Of a stretch of 64,000 bases of DNA, positions 8,506 to 17,930 are shown piece by piece (the stretch's first letter is position 1; every line of letters starts with the position of its first letter). The stretch comes from Sedimentibacter sp. MB31-C6 (GTDB lineage Bacteria > Bacillota > Clostridia > Tissierellales > Sedimentibacteraceae), in NCBI RefSeq assembly GCF_035934735.1, contig NZ_CP142396.1, positions 1,612,001-1,676,000 on the forward strand. The letters run 5' to 3'. Below the pieces are notes generated by a model. The model was not told the origin of the DNA. It searched no databases and worked only from the letters and a program-made list of their open reading frames with translations. The translations under genes were made by a program, and so were the position numbers.

Positions 8506-9291
8506 ATGTGGACTAGACCTGAGCTAAAATCATTAGCGAAGAGCGCTTTAAAGGGGAATTATTGGAAGTCATTTTTTATAAGTATCGTTATTTTAATTGC
8601 TGGAGGTGGAAACGGCGGAGGTAATTCAGGGTATAATTTTCACAAAGAAGATATCGAAGGGTTTATTAATTTTAATCCTAATGCTATTGGCATATTTATA
8701 ACTATAGCTTTATTAATTTTCGCATTTCGTTTGCTTATTGGGTATTCACTAGAGGTTGGTGGAATGAAATATTTTGTTCGTAGCGCTCAATACAAAAACA
8801 CTGATGGATGTATTGGCTTTGCTTTTGATGGCCAAAATTTTAAAGGTATTGTATCTGCTATGTTTCTTAGGGCATTTTATATATTTCTTTGGTCATTATT
8901 ATATATTGCAGCTATAGTTATAGCAATTTTTAGTCGAAAATTTATATTATTGTTATTTTCCCTTGTGTTAATAATACCTTCTATTGTAAAAGTGTATGCT
9001 TATTATATGGTTCCTTATATTTTATCCGATAATCCTAATATTGGTGCTAAAAGGGCTATCGAACTAAGTAATGAAATGATGATGGGTAATAAATTTGAAT
9101 TATTTTGTTTGCAGTTATCTTTTATTGGATGGATTTTACTAGGATTACTTGCCTTTGGTATTGGTGTTTTATTTGTTAATCCATATATTCATGCTACTAA
9201 TGCCCAATTGTACTTAGTTTTAAGAAGAAATGTTTTAGAAAGTAATTATACTAGCTATGAAGAATTAAATTTAGAAGAAGATTTTATATAG
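8506..9291 (+). CDS. DUF975-family integral membrane protein
   Basis: A 261-residue protein with about five membrane spans. The N-terminus (LKSLAKSALKGNYWKSFFISIVILIAGGG) and the glycine-rich stretch GGGNGGGNSG at 33-42 are typical of DUF975. Later segments FVRSAQ, KVYAYYMVPYILSDNP and GAKRAIELSNEMMMGNKFELF also fit this family. The function of DUF975 proteins is not established. Start ATG follows GGGGGGAT at a rather long spacing. Confidence 0.8.
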   Translation: MWTRPELKSLAKSALKGNYWKSFFISIVILIAGGGNGGGNSGYNFHKEDIEGFINFNPNAIGIFITIALLIFAFRLLIGYSLEVGGMKYFVRSAQYKNTDGCIGFAFDGQNFKGIVSAMFLRAFYIFLWSLLYIAAIVIAIFSRKFILLLFSLVLIIPSIVKVYAYYMVPYILSDNPNIGAKRAIELSNEMMMGNKFELFCLQLSFIGWILLGLLAFGIGVLFVNPYIHATNAQLYLVLRRNVLESNYTSYEELNLEEDFI

Positions 9292-9360
9292 TTATAGAGA
9301 TTATATATGTTATTATGAAAATAATGAAATAGATTAAATGACTACAGGAGGATTCAAACA

Positions 9361-9780
9361 GTGTTAAAAACACAGATAAATGCTAAATTAATAGGAAACA
9401 TGGCTTTTGAAATGGATATTAATGGCCATAAGGTAACAACTGATACTACAGTTGAAAATGGTGGTAATAATTTAGGACCAAGTCCTAAGGCCTTGCTATT
9501 GGCTGGGCTAGTAGGTTGTTCAGGTATTGATATAATGTCTATGATAGAAGAAAATAAAATTAATGTCGATGATTTGAATGTTTATATTGAATCTGAAACA
9601 AGAGATGAGGATCCTAAAATATATAATTATATAAAAATATTATATAAATTTAAGGGTAAAAATTTATCTTTTAATGAATTAGAGAAAATTGTAAAGCTTT
9701 CAATGGAAAAATATTGTGGTGTAGCTGCTATGCTAGAGAAAGTAGTACCAATTACTTATGAAGTTAAAATAGAAGAATGA
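9361..9780 (+). CDS. OsmC-family protein
   Basis: A 139-residue protein of the OsmC/YhfA type. Both redox cysteines are in place: Cys53 in LVGCSGIDIMSMI and Cys119 in EKYCGVAAMLEKV. OsmC/Ohr proteins reduce organic hydroperoxides using this thiol pair; YhfA-like members may have another role. Start is GTG at 9361 behind ACAGGAGGATT. The next gene begins only about 50 bp downstream on the same strand. Confidence 0.85.
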   Translation: MLKTQINAKLIGNMAFEMDINGHKVTTDTTVENGGNNLGPSPKALLLAGLVGCSGIDIMSMIEENKINVDDLNVYIESETRDEDPKIYNYIKILYKFKGKNLSFNELEKIVKLSMEKYCGVAAMLEKVVPITYEVKIEE

Positions 9781-9791
9781 TAGCATAAAAG

Positions 9792-9826
9792 CACCCCCTC
9801 CCGTATATACTAAATACGAGGGGGTG
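9792..9826 (+). promoter_or_regulatory. Hairpin masking the yyaC ribosome binding site
   Basis: CACCCCCTC (9792-9800) is perfectly complementary to GAGGGGGTG (9818-9826), which is the Shine-Dalgarno sequence for the TTG start at 9833. A further GTAT/ATAC pairing extends the stem around a 2-base bulge. The sequence after the stem is TTTCCTTTG, a poor T-run, so translational masking fits better than simple termination. It may also slow readthrough from the OsmC gene. Confidence 0.6.
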
Positions 9827-9832
9827 TTTCCT

Positions 9833-10396
9833 TTGAATCCAATAGAAGTTCATTATAAAAACAATTTCGCAAATATTAAAATAGGTCATTATTTATCAGA
9901 GTATTTAAATCAACATACGGCGATTATATGTATAGGTACTGATAAATGTATTATTGATAGTTTAGGACCTTTAATCGGAACAATGTTAGTTAAAAAAAAT
10001 ATATCTGTAGACGTATTTGGAACTTTAGATAAGCCTGTCCATGCTTTAAATTTAAATGAAAATATAAAGACAATTAAAAATAAGAAATATAATAATGTAT
10101 TAGCTATTGACGCATGTTTAAGTAATAAGAAAAAGCAGGGTATAATAGAGGTAAGGCATGGTCCTATTAATCCTGGTAAAGGAATTGGGAAATATCTGCC
10201 TGAAATTGGGGATGTGTCAATAATTGGAATAGTTGATTCTAGTGAGAAGGAGTTTAATGATTTAGTTCAAGATACTAGACTTTCTTTAATTTATGAAATG
10301 GCTGAAGTTATAAGCGAAGGTATATTAACTGCTTTTAATATGAATAATAATATAGGAGAATATTTATGTGATCAAGCATCTCTGAGCAGAACATAA
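9833..10396 (+). CDS. yyaC: YyaC/DUF1256-type sporulation protein
   Basis: A 187-residue protein with the DUF1256 pattern: AIICIGTDKCIIDSLGPLIG, DVFGTLDKPVHALN, VLAIDACLS, RHGPINPGKGIGKYLPEIGD. The fold resembles germination-protease/hydrogenase-maturation peptidases, and B. subtilis YyaC is sporulation associated; the exact substrate is not established. I prefer TTG at 9833 because GAGGGGGTG lies about 6 bases upstream; GTG at 9824 is within that site. The site is buried in a stable hairpin, suggesting translational control. Confidence 0.82.
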   Translation: MNPIEVHYKNNFANIKIGHYLSEYLNQHTAIICIGTDKCIIDSLGPLIGTMLVKKNISVDVFGTLDKPVHALNLNENIKTIKNKKYNNVLAIDACLSNKKKQGIIEVRHGPINPGKGIGKYLPEIGDVSIIGIVDSSEKEFNDLVQDTRLSLIYEMAEVISEGILTAFNMNNNIGEYLCDQASLSRT

Positions 10397-10419
10397 AATG
10401 TTGTAGAGTATTTTTTGTT

Positions 10420-10480
10420 ATTCTGAATTTAGTGAAGAATTATTTCTTGAATTTAAGAAATTCTTCACTGAATTCAGAAT
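10420..10480. repeat. Dispersed intergenic hairpin repeat (ATTCTGAA...GAAGAAT type)
   Basis: Arms at 10420-10441 and 10459-10480 (ATTCTGAATTTAGTGAAG ... CTTCACTGAATTCAGAAT) form a roughly 20-bp stem with one mismatch. The arm matches the form of widespread intergenic repeats built on ATTCTGA...GAAGAAT. It lies between convergent yyaC and leuB and can serve as a terminator (TTTTTTTG follows at 10493-10500). Confidence 0.65.
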
Positions 10481-10503
10481 AGATTTAATGAATTTTTTTG
10501 AAA

Positions 10504-11562
10504 TTAGATATTTTCAACTATAATATTACCCATTTCTTGTGTGGTAATAATTTTTTCGCCTATTTTACCGATATCAGGTGTTCTGAAACCATCCTTTAAT
10601 GCTTTCTTAACGGCATGTTCGATGTTATCAGATTCTTTTTGAAGATCAAAAGAGTATTTTAACATCATTGAAATTGATAATATTGTTGCAATTGGATTTG
10701 CTTTGTTAGAACCTGCTATATCAGGGGCTGAACCATGTACAGGTTCATACATTCCAAAATTATTGTCCCCTAAAGATGCTGAAGGGAGCATTCCAATAGA
10801 TCCTGTAATCATACTTGCTTCATCTGAAAGTATATCTCCAAACATGTTTTCAGTTACAATTACATCAAATTGTTTTGGATTTTTTACTAACTGCATTGCA
10901 GCATTATCAACATACATGTGGTTAAGTGTTATGTCAGGATACTTTTTTGCTATTTCATTTACAGTTTTTCTCCATAGTCTTGATGTTTCTAAAACATTTG
11001 ATTTGTCAACACTTGTAACTTGTTTATTTCTTGTTTGAGCAATTTTAAATGCCTGGTGTGCTATTCTTTCTATTTCATACTTTGAATATTCCATAGAGTC
11101 ACAAGCATAATCACCTTTTGAATATTTTTCACCAAAATAAATTCCACTTGTAAGTTCTCTAACTATGACTATATCCATACCCCCTTTTATTATTTCAGGT
11201 TTTAAAGGACAAGATTCTTTTAAAACGTCAAACATAACTGCAGGACGAATATTAGAATATAAATTTAATTTTTTTCTTAATTCAAGTAGAGCTTTTTCTG
11301 GACGTTCATTACCTGGAAGACTGTCCCACTTAGGTCCTCCTACAGCCCCAAGAATTACAGCGTCACTATTTCTACATATTTCCAAGGTTTCATTAGGGAG
11401 GTTTTTTCCTACTTTGTCTATTGCTATACCACCTGCTAATACTTCATTGAAATCAAAGTTGTGATTGTATTTATCACCTATTTTATTCAAAATTTTTATG
11501 GCCTCTTCAACTATTTCTGGACCAATACCGTCACCTTTAATTACTGCTATTTTATATATCAT
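10504..11562 (-). CDS. leuB: 3-isopropylmalate dehydrogenase
   Basis: A 352-residue enzyme; it oxidises and decarboxylates 3-isopropylmalate to 2-oxoisocaproate with NAD+. It has IAVIKGDGIGPEIV at the N-terminus, ELTSGIYFGEK, the substrate Lys/Asp region (HMYVDNAAMQLVKNP), DILSDEASMITGSIGMLPSASLG and EPVHGSAPDIAG, all as expected for LeuB at full length. It is the last gene of the leuA-leuC-leuD-leuB operon. Start follows AGGAGTATAATT. A hairpin repeat sits in the 63-bp gap after leuD. Confidence 0.95.
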   Translation of the reverse strand: MIYKIAVIKGDGIGPEIVEEAIKILNKIGDKYNHNFDFNEVLAGGIAIDKVGKNLPNETLEICRNSDAVILGAVGGPKWDSLPGNERPEKALLELRKKLNLYSNIRPAVMFDVLKESCPLKPEIIKGGMDIVIVRELTSGIYFGEKYSKGDYACDSMEYSKYEIERIAHQAFKIAQTRNKQVTSVDKSNVLETSRLWRKTVNEIAKKYPDITLNHMYVDNAAMQLVKNPKQFDVIVTENMFGDILSDEASMITGSIGMLPSASLGDNNFGMYEPVHGSAPDIAGSNKANPIATILSISMMLKYSFDLQKESDNIEHAVKKALKDGFRTPDIGKIGEKIITTQEMGNIIVENI

Positions 11563-11595
11563 AATTATACTCCTGATTGTTTATTTTAAATGAAC

Positions 11596-11620
11596 GGGAC
11601 GCATACAATGCGTCCCCTAC
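11596..11620. repeat. Dispersed hairpin repeat, copy 1 (GGGACGCAT family)
   Basis: GGGACGCATACAATGCGTCCC plus CTAC: an 8-bp G/C-rich stem around a short loop, inserted between leuD and leuB. The same unit, read on the other strand, occurs at 28946-28972 and 59532-59556, with a variant at 59490-59514. Confidence 0.85.
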
Positions 11621-11625
11621 GACGA

Positions 11626-12120
11626 TTAGTTTGATAGTTTTTTATGTACGTATCCTACTAATCCACCATTATCAATAATTTGTTGTATAAACTGGGGAAA
11701 TGGTTCAGCATTATATATTTCGTTTTTTGTATGGTTAGTAATTTTGCCACTTTTAAAGTCTACAGAAACTATATCTTCATCTTGGATTTTTTCTGCAGCT
11801 TCATCACATTCAAGTATGGGAAGACCTATGTTAAAAGAATTCCTATAAAAAATCCTACTATAGCTTTTTGCTATTACACATGATACTCCAGCTGCCTTAA
11901 TTGCTATCGGAGCATGTTCTCTTGAAGAGCCACAACCAAAGTTTTTTAAAGCTACAATAATATCCCCATCTTTTACATTTGTTGCAAAACCTTTATCAAT
12001 ATCCTCCATGCAATGACTAGCCAGCGATGTTGGATCTATTGTGTTTAAATATCTTGCTGGTATTATTACATCTGTATCTATATCATTTCCATATTTATAT
12101 ACTTTACCTTTTACATTCAT
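11626..12120 (-). CDS. leuD: 3-isopropylmalate dehydratase small subunit
   Basis: A 164-residue subunit of the short, type-2 LeuD class that pairs with a LeuC of about 420 residues. It has [33 protein letters not shown] (substrate loop) and [10 protein letters not shown]. With LeuC it isomerises 2-isopropylmalate to 3-isopropylmalate. Start ATG follows GGAGGTCATATAA. It lies 27 bp after leuC. Confidence 0.94.
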   Translation of the reverse strand: MNVKGKVYKYGNDIDTDVIIPARYLNTIDPTSLASHCMEDIDKGFATNVKDGDIIVALKNFGCGSSREHAPIAIKAAGVSCVIAKSYSRIFYRNSFNIGLPILECDEAAEKIQDEDIVSVDFKSGKITNHTKNEIYNAEPFPQFIQQIIDNGGLVGYVHKKLSN

Positions 12121-12147
12121 TTATATGACCTCCAAATAGTTTAATAT

Positions 12148-13407
12148 TTATATTTCATTAGGATCAGCAATTTTGCCAACTATTGCAGAAGCTGCTGCTA
12201 CAGCAGGGCTTGCTAGATATACTTCGGAGCCAACATGCCCCATGCGACCTACGAAATTTCTGTTTGTAGTAGTTATTGCACGCTCACCATCGGCTAGTAT
12301 TCCCATATATCCTCCAAGACAAGGTCCGCAAGTTGGAGTACTTATAATTGCTCCTGAATCTATAAATATTTCAGCTAAGCCTTCTGTTATACATTGTTTG
12401 TAAATTGCTTGTGTAGCTGGAATGATTATTGTTCGTACATCAGGATGAACTTTATGACCTTTTAATATTTGTGCTGCCATTCTCATATCTTCAATTCTTC
12501 CATTTGTACAAGAACCAATTACAGATTGGTGGATTTTAACTTCACCTACTTCATTTATTATTCTAGTATTTTCAGGCAAATGAGGGAATGCAACAATTGA
12601 TTTTAAAGTGTTTAAATCTATATCAATTACTTGTTCATACTCCGCATCTTCATCTGCCTCATAAATTGTATAAGGTTTTGTTGAATGTTCCTTCATGTAT
12701 TTTATAGTTTTATCATCAACAGGAAAAATTCCGTTTTTTCCACCAGCTTCTATTGCCATATTTGAAATAGTAAATCTATCATCCATAGTAAGTTCTTTAA
12801 TTCCTTCACCTGTAAATTCTAATGATTTATATAATGCTCCATCAACACCAATTTTGCCTATTAGATATAGAATAATGTCTTTTCCACAAACATATTTATT
12901 TGGTTTACCTGTTAAATTTATTTTTATAGCAGAAGGAACTTTTAGCCACATTTGACCTGTTGCCATTCCTGCAGCCATGTCAGTGCTTCCTACTCCTGTA
13001 GAAAATGCACCTAAGGCACCGTAAGTACAAGTGTGGGAGTCAGCTCCTATTACGGTGTTTCCTGAAACGACCAATCCTTTTTCTGGTAATAGAGCATGTT
13101 CAATGCCCATTTGTCCAACATCAAAGAAATTTGATATTTCTTGATTTTTACAAAAACATCTTGATGTTTTACATTGTTCTGCTGATTTTATATCTTTATT
13201 AGGTACGAAGTGATCTAAAACAACAACAACTTTATCTTTATCATAAACTTTTTTAGCACCCATTTTCTCAAATTCTTTAATTGCTACTGGTGTTGTAATA
13301 TCATTTCCAAGAACTAAGTCTAAATTAATTTCAATAAATTGTCCTGCTTTAACTTCATTTATCCCAGCATGGGATGCTAAGATTTTTTGTGTCATTGTCA
13401 TGCCCAT
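12148..13407 (-). CDS. leuC: 3-isopropylmalate dehydratase large subunit
   Basis: A 419-residue aconitase-family subunit. The three 4Fe-4S cysteines are present in [24 protein letters not shown] and [12 protein letters not shown]. The length matches the short (archaeal-type, HacA/LeuC2) class rather than the 466-residue proteobacterial form. It acts with LeuD. Start ATG follows AAGGAGGAACACA; it is the second gene of the operon, 17 bp after leuA. Confidence 0.94.
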   Translation of the reverse strand: MGMTMTQKILASHAGINEVKAGQFIEINLDLVLGNDITTPVAIKEFEKMGAKKVYDKDKVVVVLDHFVPNKDIKSAEQCKTSRCFCKNQEISNFFDVGQMGIEHALLPEKGLVVSGNTVIGADSHTCTYGALGAFSTGVGSTDMAAGMATGQMWLKVPSAIKINLTGKPNKYVCGKDIILYLIGKIGVDGALYKSLEFTGEGIKELTMDDRFTISNMAIEAGGKNGIFPVDDKTIKYMKEHSTKPYTIYEADEDAEYEQVIDIDLNTLKSIVAFPHLPENTRIINEVGEVKIHQSVIGSCTNGRIEDMRMAAQILKGHKVHPDVRTIIIPATQAIYKQCITEGLAEIFIDSGAIISTPTCGPCLGGYMGILADGERAITTTNRNFVGRMGHVGSEVYLASPAVAAASAIVGKIADPNEI

Positions 13408-13424
13408 TGTGTTCCTCCTTGTTA

Positions 13425-14942
13425 TTAATTATTTTGATTTGTATATTTAATTTTATTTAAAGCGTTAATATATGCCTTTATACTTGCTTCAATAATATCT
13501 GTACTTAAACCTCTGCCTACATATGTTTGTCCATTTTCTTTTAGCCTTACGACGGCATCGCCTAATGCATCTTCACCTTCAGTTATCGAATTTAATGAAA
13601 AGTCATCTAATTCTAATTTTTTCCCATATACTTTTTCAATTGCTTTAAAGGAAGCATAAATTGGTCCTTCTCCTACAGCAACTTCCTCTATTATGGTATT
13701 GTCTTTTTTGATAGCAACTGTAGCAGTTGAAGTTATAACATTACCACTGTTAATTACATATTTTTCAAGTTCAAAAGCTTTTGGAACCTCAATTTTTTGC
13801 CTAGAAACTAAAGCGTCAATATCTTTGTCATATACATCTTTCTTTTTATCTGCAAGATTTTTGAATCTTTTAAATGCTTCATCTAATTCTTTTTTTGATA
13901 AGCTGTATCCAAGTTGTATTAATTTGTCATTAAAAGCATGTCTACCTGAGTGTTTGCCAAGAACTAACTTATTTGTATCAAGTCCTATTGATTCAGGAGT
14001 TAATATTTCGTAAGTTTTTTTGTTGTTAAGAACTCCATGCTGGTGAATGCCAGATTCGTGAGCAAAGGCATTTGCTCCTACTATTGCCTTGTTAGGCTGT
14101 ACCTTTATTCCTGTAATTCTAGTTAATAGATTGCTGCTTTTAGTTATTTGCTTAGTATCTATTCTAGTATCAGCGTTGTAAAGGTCTTTTCTAGTTTTAA
14201 GAGCCATTACAATTTCTTCTAAAGCTGCATTTCCAGCCCTTTCTCCAATTCCATTAATAGTACATTCAATTTGAGTAGCTCCAGCCTTTATTGCAGCAAT
14301 AGAGTTTGCAACACCAAGACCTAAATCATTATGACAATGAACAGATATGTCTACTGTTTTTAATGCAGGGCATCTATTTATAATATCTGTGATAAAGTTA
14401 TAATATTCGTCAGGCGTTGTATAACCGACGGTATCTGGAATATTAATTGTAGTTGCGCCAGCTTTTATAGCCTTATTAAATACTTTAGCAAGAAAATCTA
14501 TATCGCTTCTAGTAGCATCTTCTGCAGAAAATTCAATATCATTACATTTTAATTTAGCATAAGCAACCATACTTTCAACCTTTTCAACAACTTCGTCAGG
14601 GTTCATTCTTAATTTGTGTTTCATGTGTATTGGTGATGTTGCTAAAAAAACATGAATACGAGGATGCTTTGCATATTTTAAACTTTCAATTGCCTTGTCG
14701 ATATCATCTTTATGTGCTCTAGCCAAACTTGTTATTATGCAGTTATTTATATTTTTTGAAATTTCTTGTATGGAGTTTAAATCTCCAGGTGATGCAGCTG
14801 CAAATCCGGCTTCAATAATATCTACATTCAATCTTTCTAATTGTTGTGATATTTCAATTTTTTCTTTTAAATTCATACTACAGCCAGGTGACTGTTCACC
14901 ATCTCTTAAAGTTGTGTCAAAAATTTTTATAATTTTATCCAT
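13425..14942 (-). CDS. leuA: 2-isopropylmalate synthase
   Basis: A 505-residue full-length LeuA: catalytic TIM barrel with [13 protein letters not shown] at the N-terminus and [12 protein letters not shown] (metal-binding HxH), then a linker and the C-terminal leucine-binding regulatory domain (about 390-505) with [17 protein letters not shown] and [16 protein letters not shown]. It condenses acetyl-CoA and 2-oxoisovalerate, the committed step to leucine. The regulatory domain implies feedback inhibition by leucine, on top of T-box control of transcription. Start ATG follows GGAGATTAAC. Confidence 0.95.
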   Translation of the reverse strand: MDKIIKIFDTTLRDGEQSPGCSMNLKEKIEISQQLERLNVDIIEAGFAAASPGDLNSIQEISKNINNCIITSLARAHKDDIDKAIESLKYAKHPRIHVFLATSPIHMKHKLRMNPDEVVEKVESMVAYAKLKCNDIEFSAEDATRSDIDFLAKVFNKAIKAGATTINIPDTVGYTTPDEYYNFITDIINRCPALKTVDISVHCHNDLGLGVANSIAAIKAGATQIECTINGIGERAGNAALEEIVMALKTRKDLYNADTRIDTKQITKSSNLLTRITGIKVQPNKAIVGANAFAHESGIHQHGVLNNKKTYEILTPESIGLDTNKLVLGKHSGRHAFNDKLIQLGYSLSKKELDEAFKRFKNLADKKKDVYDKDIDALVSRQKIEVPKAFELEKYVINSGNVITSTATVAIKKDNTIIEEVAVGEGPIYASFKAIEKVYGKKLELDDFSLNSITEGEDALGDAVVRLKENGQTYVGRGLSTDIIEASIKAYINALNKIKYTNQNN

Positions 14943-14998
14943 GTTAATCTCCTTAATTCTTCATAAAATCTCTGATTTGTCGACGAAACAGAGTAAAA

Positions 14999-15298
14999 TA
15001 AAAAATCCGTCCATGAAAGTATTAATACTCTCAGGGACGGATATAATTCCGCGGTACCACCCAAATTGTTTTCTAGTTTAATATAAAATTAAATACTAAA
15101 AAAAGAAAACCACTCAAAATCAGATTCTAACAAATCCTTAGCCTTTAACGAGGCGACGTATTTTCCTACTAATTTCAGAAAATCAGCTCGGGAGCGAGTG
15201 TGTTTTCATGACAGTATCGGCTTTCAGCTAAGACCGACTCTCTGTGACGTGCCATTGTGAAAAGTTTTTTCTCCTTCACAGCTTTTATTTTTTAATTT
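14999..15298 (-). promoter_or_regulatory. T-box leader (leucine) of the leuACDB operon
   Basis: On the minus strand the leader has the T-box sequence GGGTGGTACCGCGGAATT (complement of 15046-15063), followed by a terminator stem ATCCGTCC / GGACGGAT (15005-15042) and a T-run. Upstream lie AGAGAGTC, the apical GCTGAAAGC and a CTC triplet (Leu) in ACACACTCGCTCCCGAG, the position expected for the specifier codon. Uncharged leucine tRNA would pair with CTC and with GGTGG..., favouring the antiterminator and expression. The 489-bp gap between leuA and the S41 gene holds this leader and its promoter. Confidence 0.93.
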
Positions 15299-15304
15299 TT
15301 ATGA

Positions 15305-15333
15305 ATTGTAACACCAGAAAAATTCTTTGTCAA
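15305..15333 (-). promoter_or_regulatory. Promoter of the leu operon
   Basis: Minus strand: TTGACA (15328-15333) and TACAAT (15305-15310) with exactly 17 bp between. Transcription should start near 15298, at the 5' end of the T-box leader. Confidence 0.85.
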
Positions 15334-15431
15334 CAGTTTTTTTAAAAATTTTTTCTGTATTTTTGCAATTGTATTTATATAAAATACAACTAACGAATTA
15401 TGTATACTGATTAACATATCTATACTTATTT

Positions 15432-16808
15432 TTAATTGTTTAATAGTTGTTCAATTGCTTTTTCAAGCTGTATATCTTCCATGCTACTGTTAGCATATTC
15501 TAATAATTCTGAATATAATTTGTTTTGTGTAGCTATATCAATTGTACCGTAAGCACTTAAATTATTATCATCTTGGAAGTTTTTCACTTGTTCAAATGAT
15601 GTATTGTCATAAACACCATCAGGTTCATTTACGTCGTAACCTAAAGTCTGTAATATCATTTCAGCAGAAAGCACATCAAGGCTTACATCACCTAAGTTTG
15701 GTTTTTGCTCTTTGCTGAATTCAGGATATTTTGATGTATCTATTTTTGGATTTTCTACTACAATATGTGGTGTGATTCCTATTTTATGAACGGGAGTTTT
15801 ATCAATTGAAAAATATTCTGCAGTAGTAAATTTAACACCTGAACCATTTTTCAAACGATACAGAGATTGAACTATTCCTTTGCCAAAGGATTTAGTCCCT
15901 ACTATTACTCCTTCATTCTTATATTTAACAGCACCAGCAAAAATTTCTGTTGCACTGGCGCTTCCGCCATTTATTAAAACTGCTATATCATATTTTTGTT
16001 GTTTTAGATTACTTGAATAAACATATTCTTCTCCTGTTGCATAATCAACATATACCACTGGTCCTTCAGTAACGAATAAATTCAACATATCAATTGCTGC
16101 TTTTAAAGTACCGCCACCATTGTTTCTTAAATCTATTACAATATCTTTTATATTGCTTTCATCAAAAACATCAAGTTCTTTTTTTGCAAGTTCAACTGTA
16201 TTATTAGCAAATTCAGTAATTTTAAGATAACCGATATTATTCTCTAAGATTTTTCCTTCTACAGTACTAGTAACGATTTTGTTTCGAATTACATCAAAAT
16301 TTAAATTTTTTCCGTCACGAATAACGCCAATTTTTACTGTAGTGCCTTCAGGACCCTTAATGATAGCTGATGCTTCTCCAATTGTCATTCCTGTAATATC
16401 TAACCCATCAACATATTTTATAATATCTCCTGGCTCAATACCTGCTTTAATTGCTGGAGAATCTGCTAATGGAGTTAACACAGTAACTTGTCCTTCAGAA
16501 TCAATAATTTGAACTCCAATTCCAGTAAATTCACCAGCAGTGTTATCAATCAATGATTGATATTCTTCTGGAGTATAATATACGCTATATTCATCTAAAA
16601 CATTAAAAAAACCAACGTAAAGTCCATTGATAATATCGTCTTGATCTACTTCATACTGATAATCTTGTAGGACAAATTTAATTACATCTTGCATAAATTC
16701 GACATCTGATTCAAATTTTTCTTCGTCTAATTCTCTAGCAAAGGCGTAAGATGTTAGTGTAGATAGTATCATAATAATAGCCAGTATTAAACAAATTTTT
16801 CTCTTCAT
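15432..16808 (-). CDS. Exported S41-family C-terminal processing peptidase with PDZ and peptidoglycan-binding domains
   Basis: A 458-residue protein with a signal peptide or N-terminal anchor (about 1-24). A PDZ domain (GIGVQIIDSEG ... PGDIIKYVDGLDI, about 95-180) and an S41 catalytic domain follow; the nucleophilic Ser is in INGGSASATEIFAGA and the Lys in GTKSFGKGIVQS. A C-terminal peptidoglycan-binding helical repeat (MILQTLGYDVNEPDGVYD, about 375-440) gives the CtpA/CtpB layout of Firmicutes. It cleaves cell-envelope proteins; in spore formers relatives act in signalling during sporulation. Start follows AGAGGTGGCTAT. Confidence 0.9.
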   Translation of the reverse strand: MKRKICLILAIIMILSTLTSYAFARELDEEKFESDVEFMQDVIKFVLQDYQYEVDQDDIINGLYVGFFNVLDEYSVYYTPEEYQSLIDNTAGEFTGIGVQIIDSEGQVTVLTPLADSPAIKAGIEPGDIIKYVDGLDITGMTIGEASAIIKGPEGTTVKIGVIRDGKNLNFDVIRNKIVTSTVEGKILENNIGYLKITEFANNTVELAKKELDVFDESNIKDIVIDLRNNGGGTLKAAIDMLNLFVTEGPVVYVDYATGEEYVYSSNLKQQKYDIAVLINGGSASATEIFAGAVKYKNEGVIVGTKSFGKGIVQSLYRLKNGSGVKFTTAEYFSIDKTPVHKIGITPHIVVENPKIDTSKYPEFSKEQKPNLGDVSLDVLSAEMILQTLGYDVNEPDGVYDNTSFEQVKNFQDDNNLSAYGTIDIATQNKLYSELLEYANSSMEDIQLEKAIEQLLNN

Positions 16809-16944
16809 ATAGCCACCTCTTTCAATATATTGTTATCATTAGTATAATGAAAAGATAAAGAAGTGTAAAGGAAAATTAATTTTGACTTTATAAAGAATTT
16901 AGGGTAAAATATTATAATTAAAGTATATTTGAATAGAGGGAAAT

Positions 16945-17907
16945 ATGAATAGAAACTTGAAAACTTCTAGTATTACTGAGGCTGCAATGATAACAGGAAT
17001 ACTAGTTATAGTAGCATATATATCATCTTTCTTTTCCTTTGTGTTATTTTTTTATCCTACACCAGCTATTTTTTTAGCTAAGAGGAAGGGATTGAGGTAT
17101 GCCAGTCTATCTTTAATTGCAGCAGGTATTTTGATTAGCATGCTGTTAGGTTTACAAAATGGGATTACATTTTTAATTTTATATTCTCCCATGTCGATAG
17201 CTCTTGCATATGGTACTTGTAAAAATGAAGAACCAAATAAAACAATTTTGTATGGATCAGCAGCATTTATGATTTCATTTGTTATATTTGTATTACTGAT
17301 GCAGGCAATTCTAGGAATAAGTTTTGTTCAGCAGTTAGAGTTAATGTATGAAGAAAGCATCAATATGACTAAGGATATGCTTATTGGTACTGCTGGAAAT
17401 ATAGATAATGAAAGTATAAGTGGTATTGCTGAAGAATTGGATAATATGGCTATAACTATGTCATATATTATTAATAATTTATTTCCTGCAATTTTAATAG
17501 TTTCATCAGTTGCTATGTCATATGTTAATTACATTGTAGCAAGTAAGTTTGCAAAGAGGTTTTCTATAGATATTAGACAACATACGGGTATAAGTCATTT
17601 TTCTTTTCCAAGAAATTTTATGATAGCAATGGCTGTGTTATTGTTACTATCTTATTTGATGAGTGTATTCAATATTAATGTAAGAATAATTCAATCAAAT
17701 ATATTTTTTATTGCATATATGGCTATGTTTGTACAAGGTTTTGCAGTTTTAAAATTCTTTTTAATAAAGTGGAATTTAAATAAAGTACTTATTACAATTA
17801 TTTTAATACTTGTATTATTAGGGGCTATGTTTGGACAAATTCTTGTCTTAACTGGTGTTCTGGATTTAGTACTAGACTTAAGAAAGATTAAACATAATGC
17901 AATATAA
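16945..17907 (+). CDS. yybS: YybS-like DUF2232 membrane protein
   Basis: A 320-residue protein with about eight hydrophobic spans, an N-terminus rich in small residues and segments such as YPTPAIFLAKRKGLRYA and FLILYSPMSIALAYG that fit DUF2232. It lies directly upstream of gdpP, rplI and dnaB, the same order as yybS-yybT-rplI-dnaC in Bacillus subtilis, which strongly supports the name. The molecular function is unknown. It ends 23 bp before gdpP, so the two are probably co-transcribed. Confidence 0.87.
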   Translation: MNRNLKTSSITEAAMITGILVIVAYISSFFSFVLFFYPTPAIFLAKRKGLRYASLSLIAAGILISMLLGLQNGITFLILYSPMSIALAYGTCKNEEPNKTILYGSAAFMISFVIFVLLMQAILGISFVQQLELMYEESINMTKDMLIGTAGNIDNESISGIAEELDNMAITMSYIINNLFPAILIVSSVAMSYVNYIVASKFAKRFSIDIRQHTGISHFSFPRNFMIAMAVLLLLSYLMSVFNINVRIIQSNIFFIAYMAMFVQGFAVLKFFLIKWNLNKVLITIILILVLLGAMFGQILVLTGVLDLVLDLRKIKHNAI

Positions 17908-17930
17908 ATATTTGTATTGGAGGAATTAAT

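Noticed and set aside
9784-9832. Hairpin after the OsmC gene as a plain terminator
   Set aside because: The tail TTTCCTTTG is a weak T-run, and the right arm is the ribosome binding site of the next gene.
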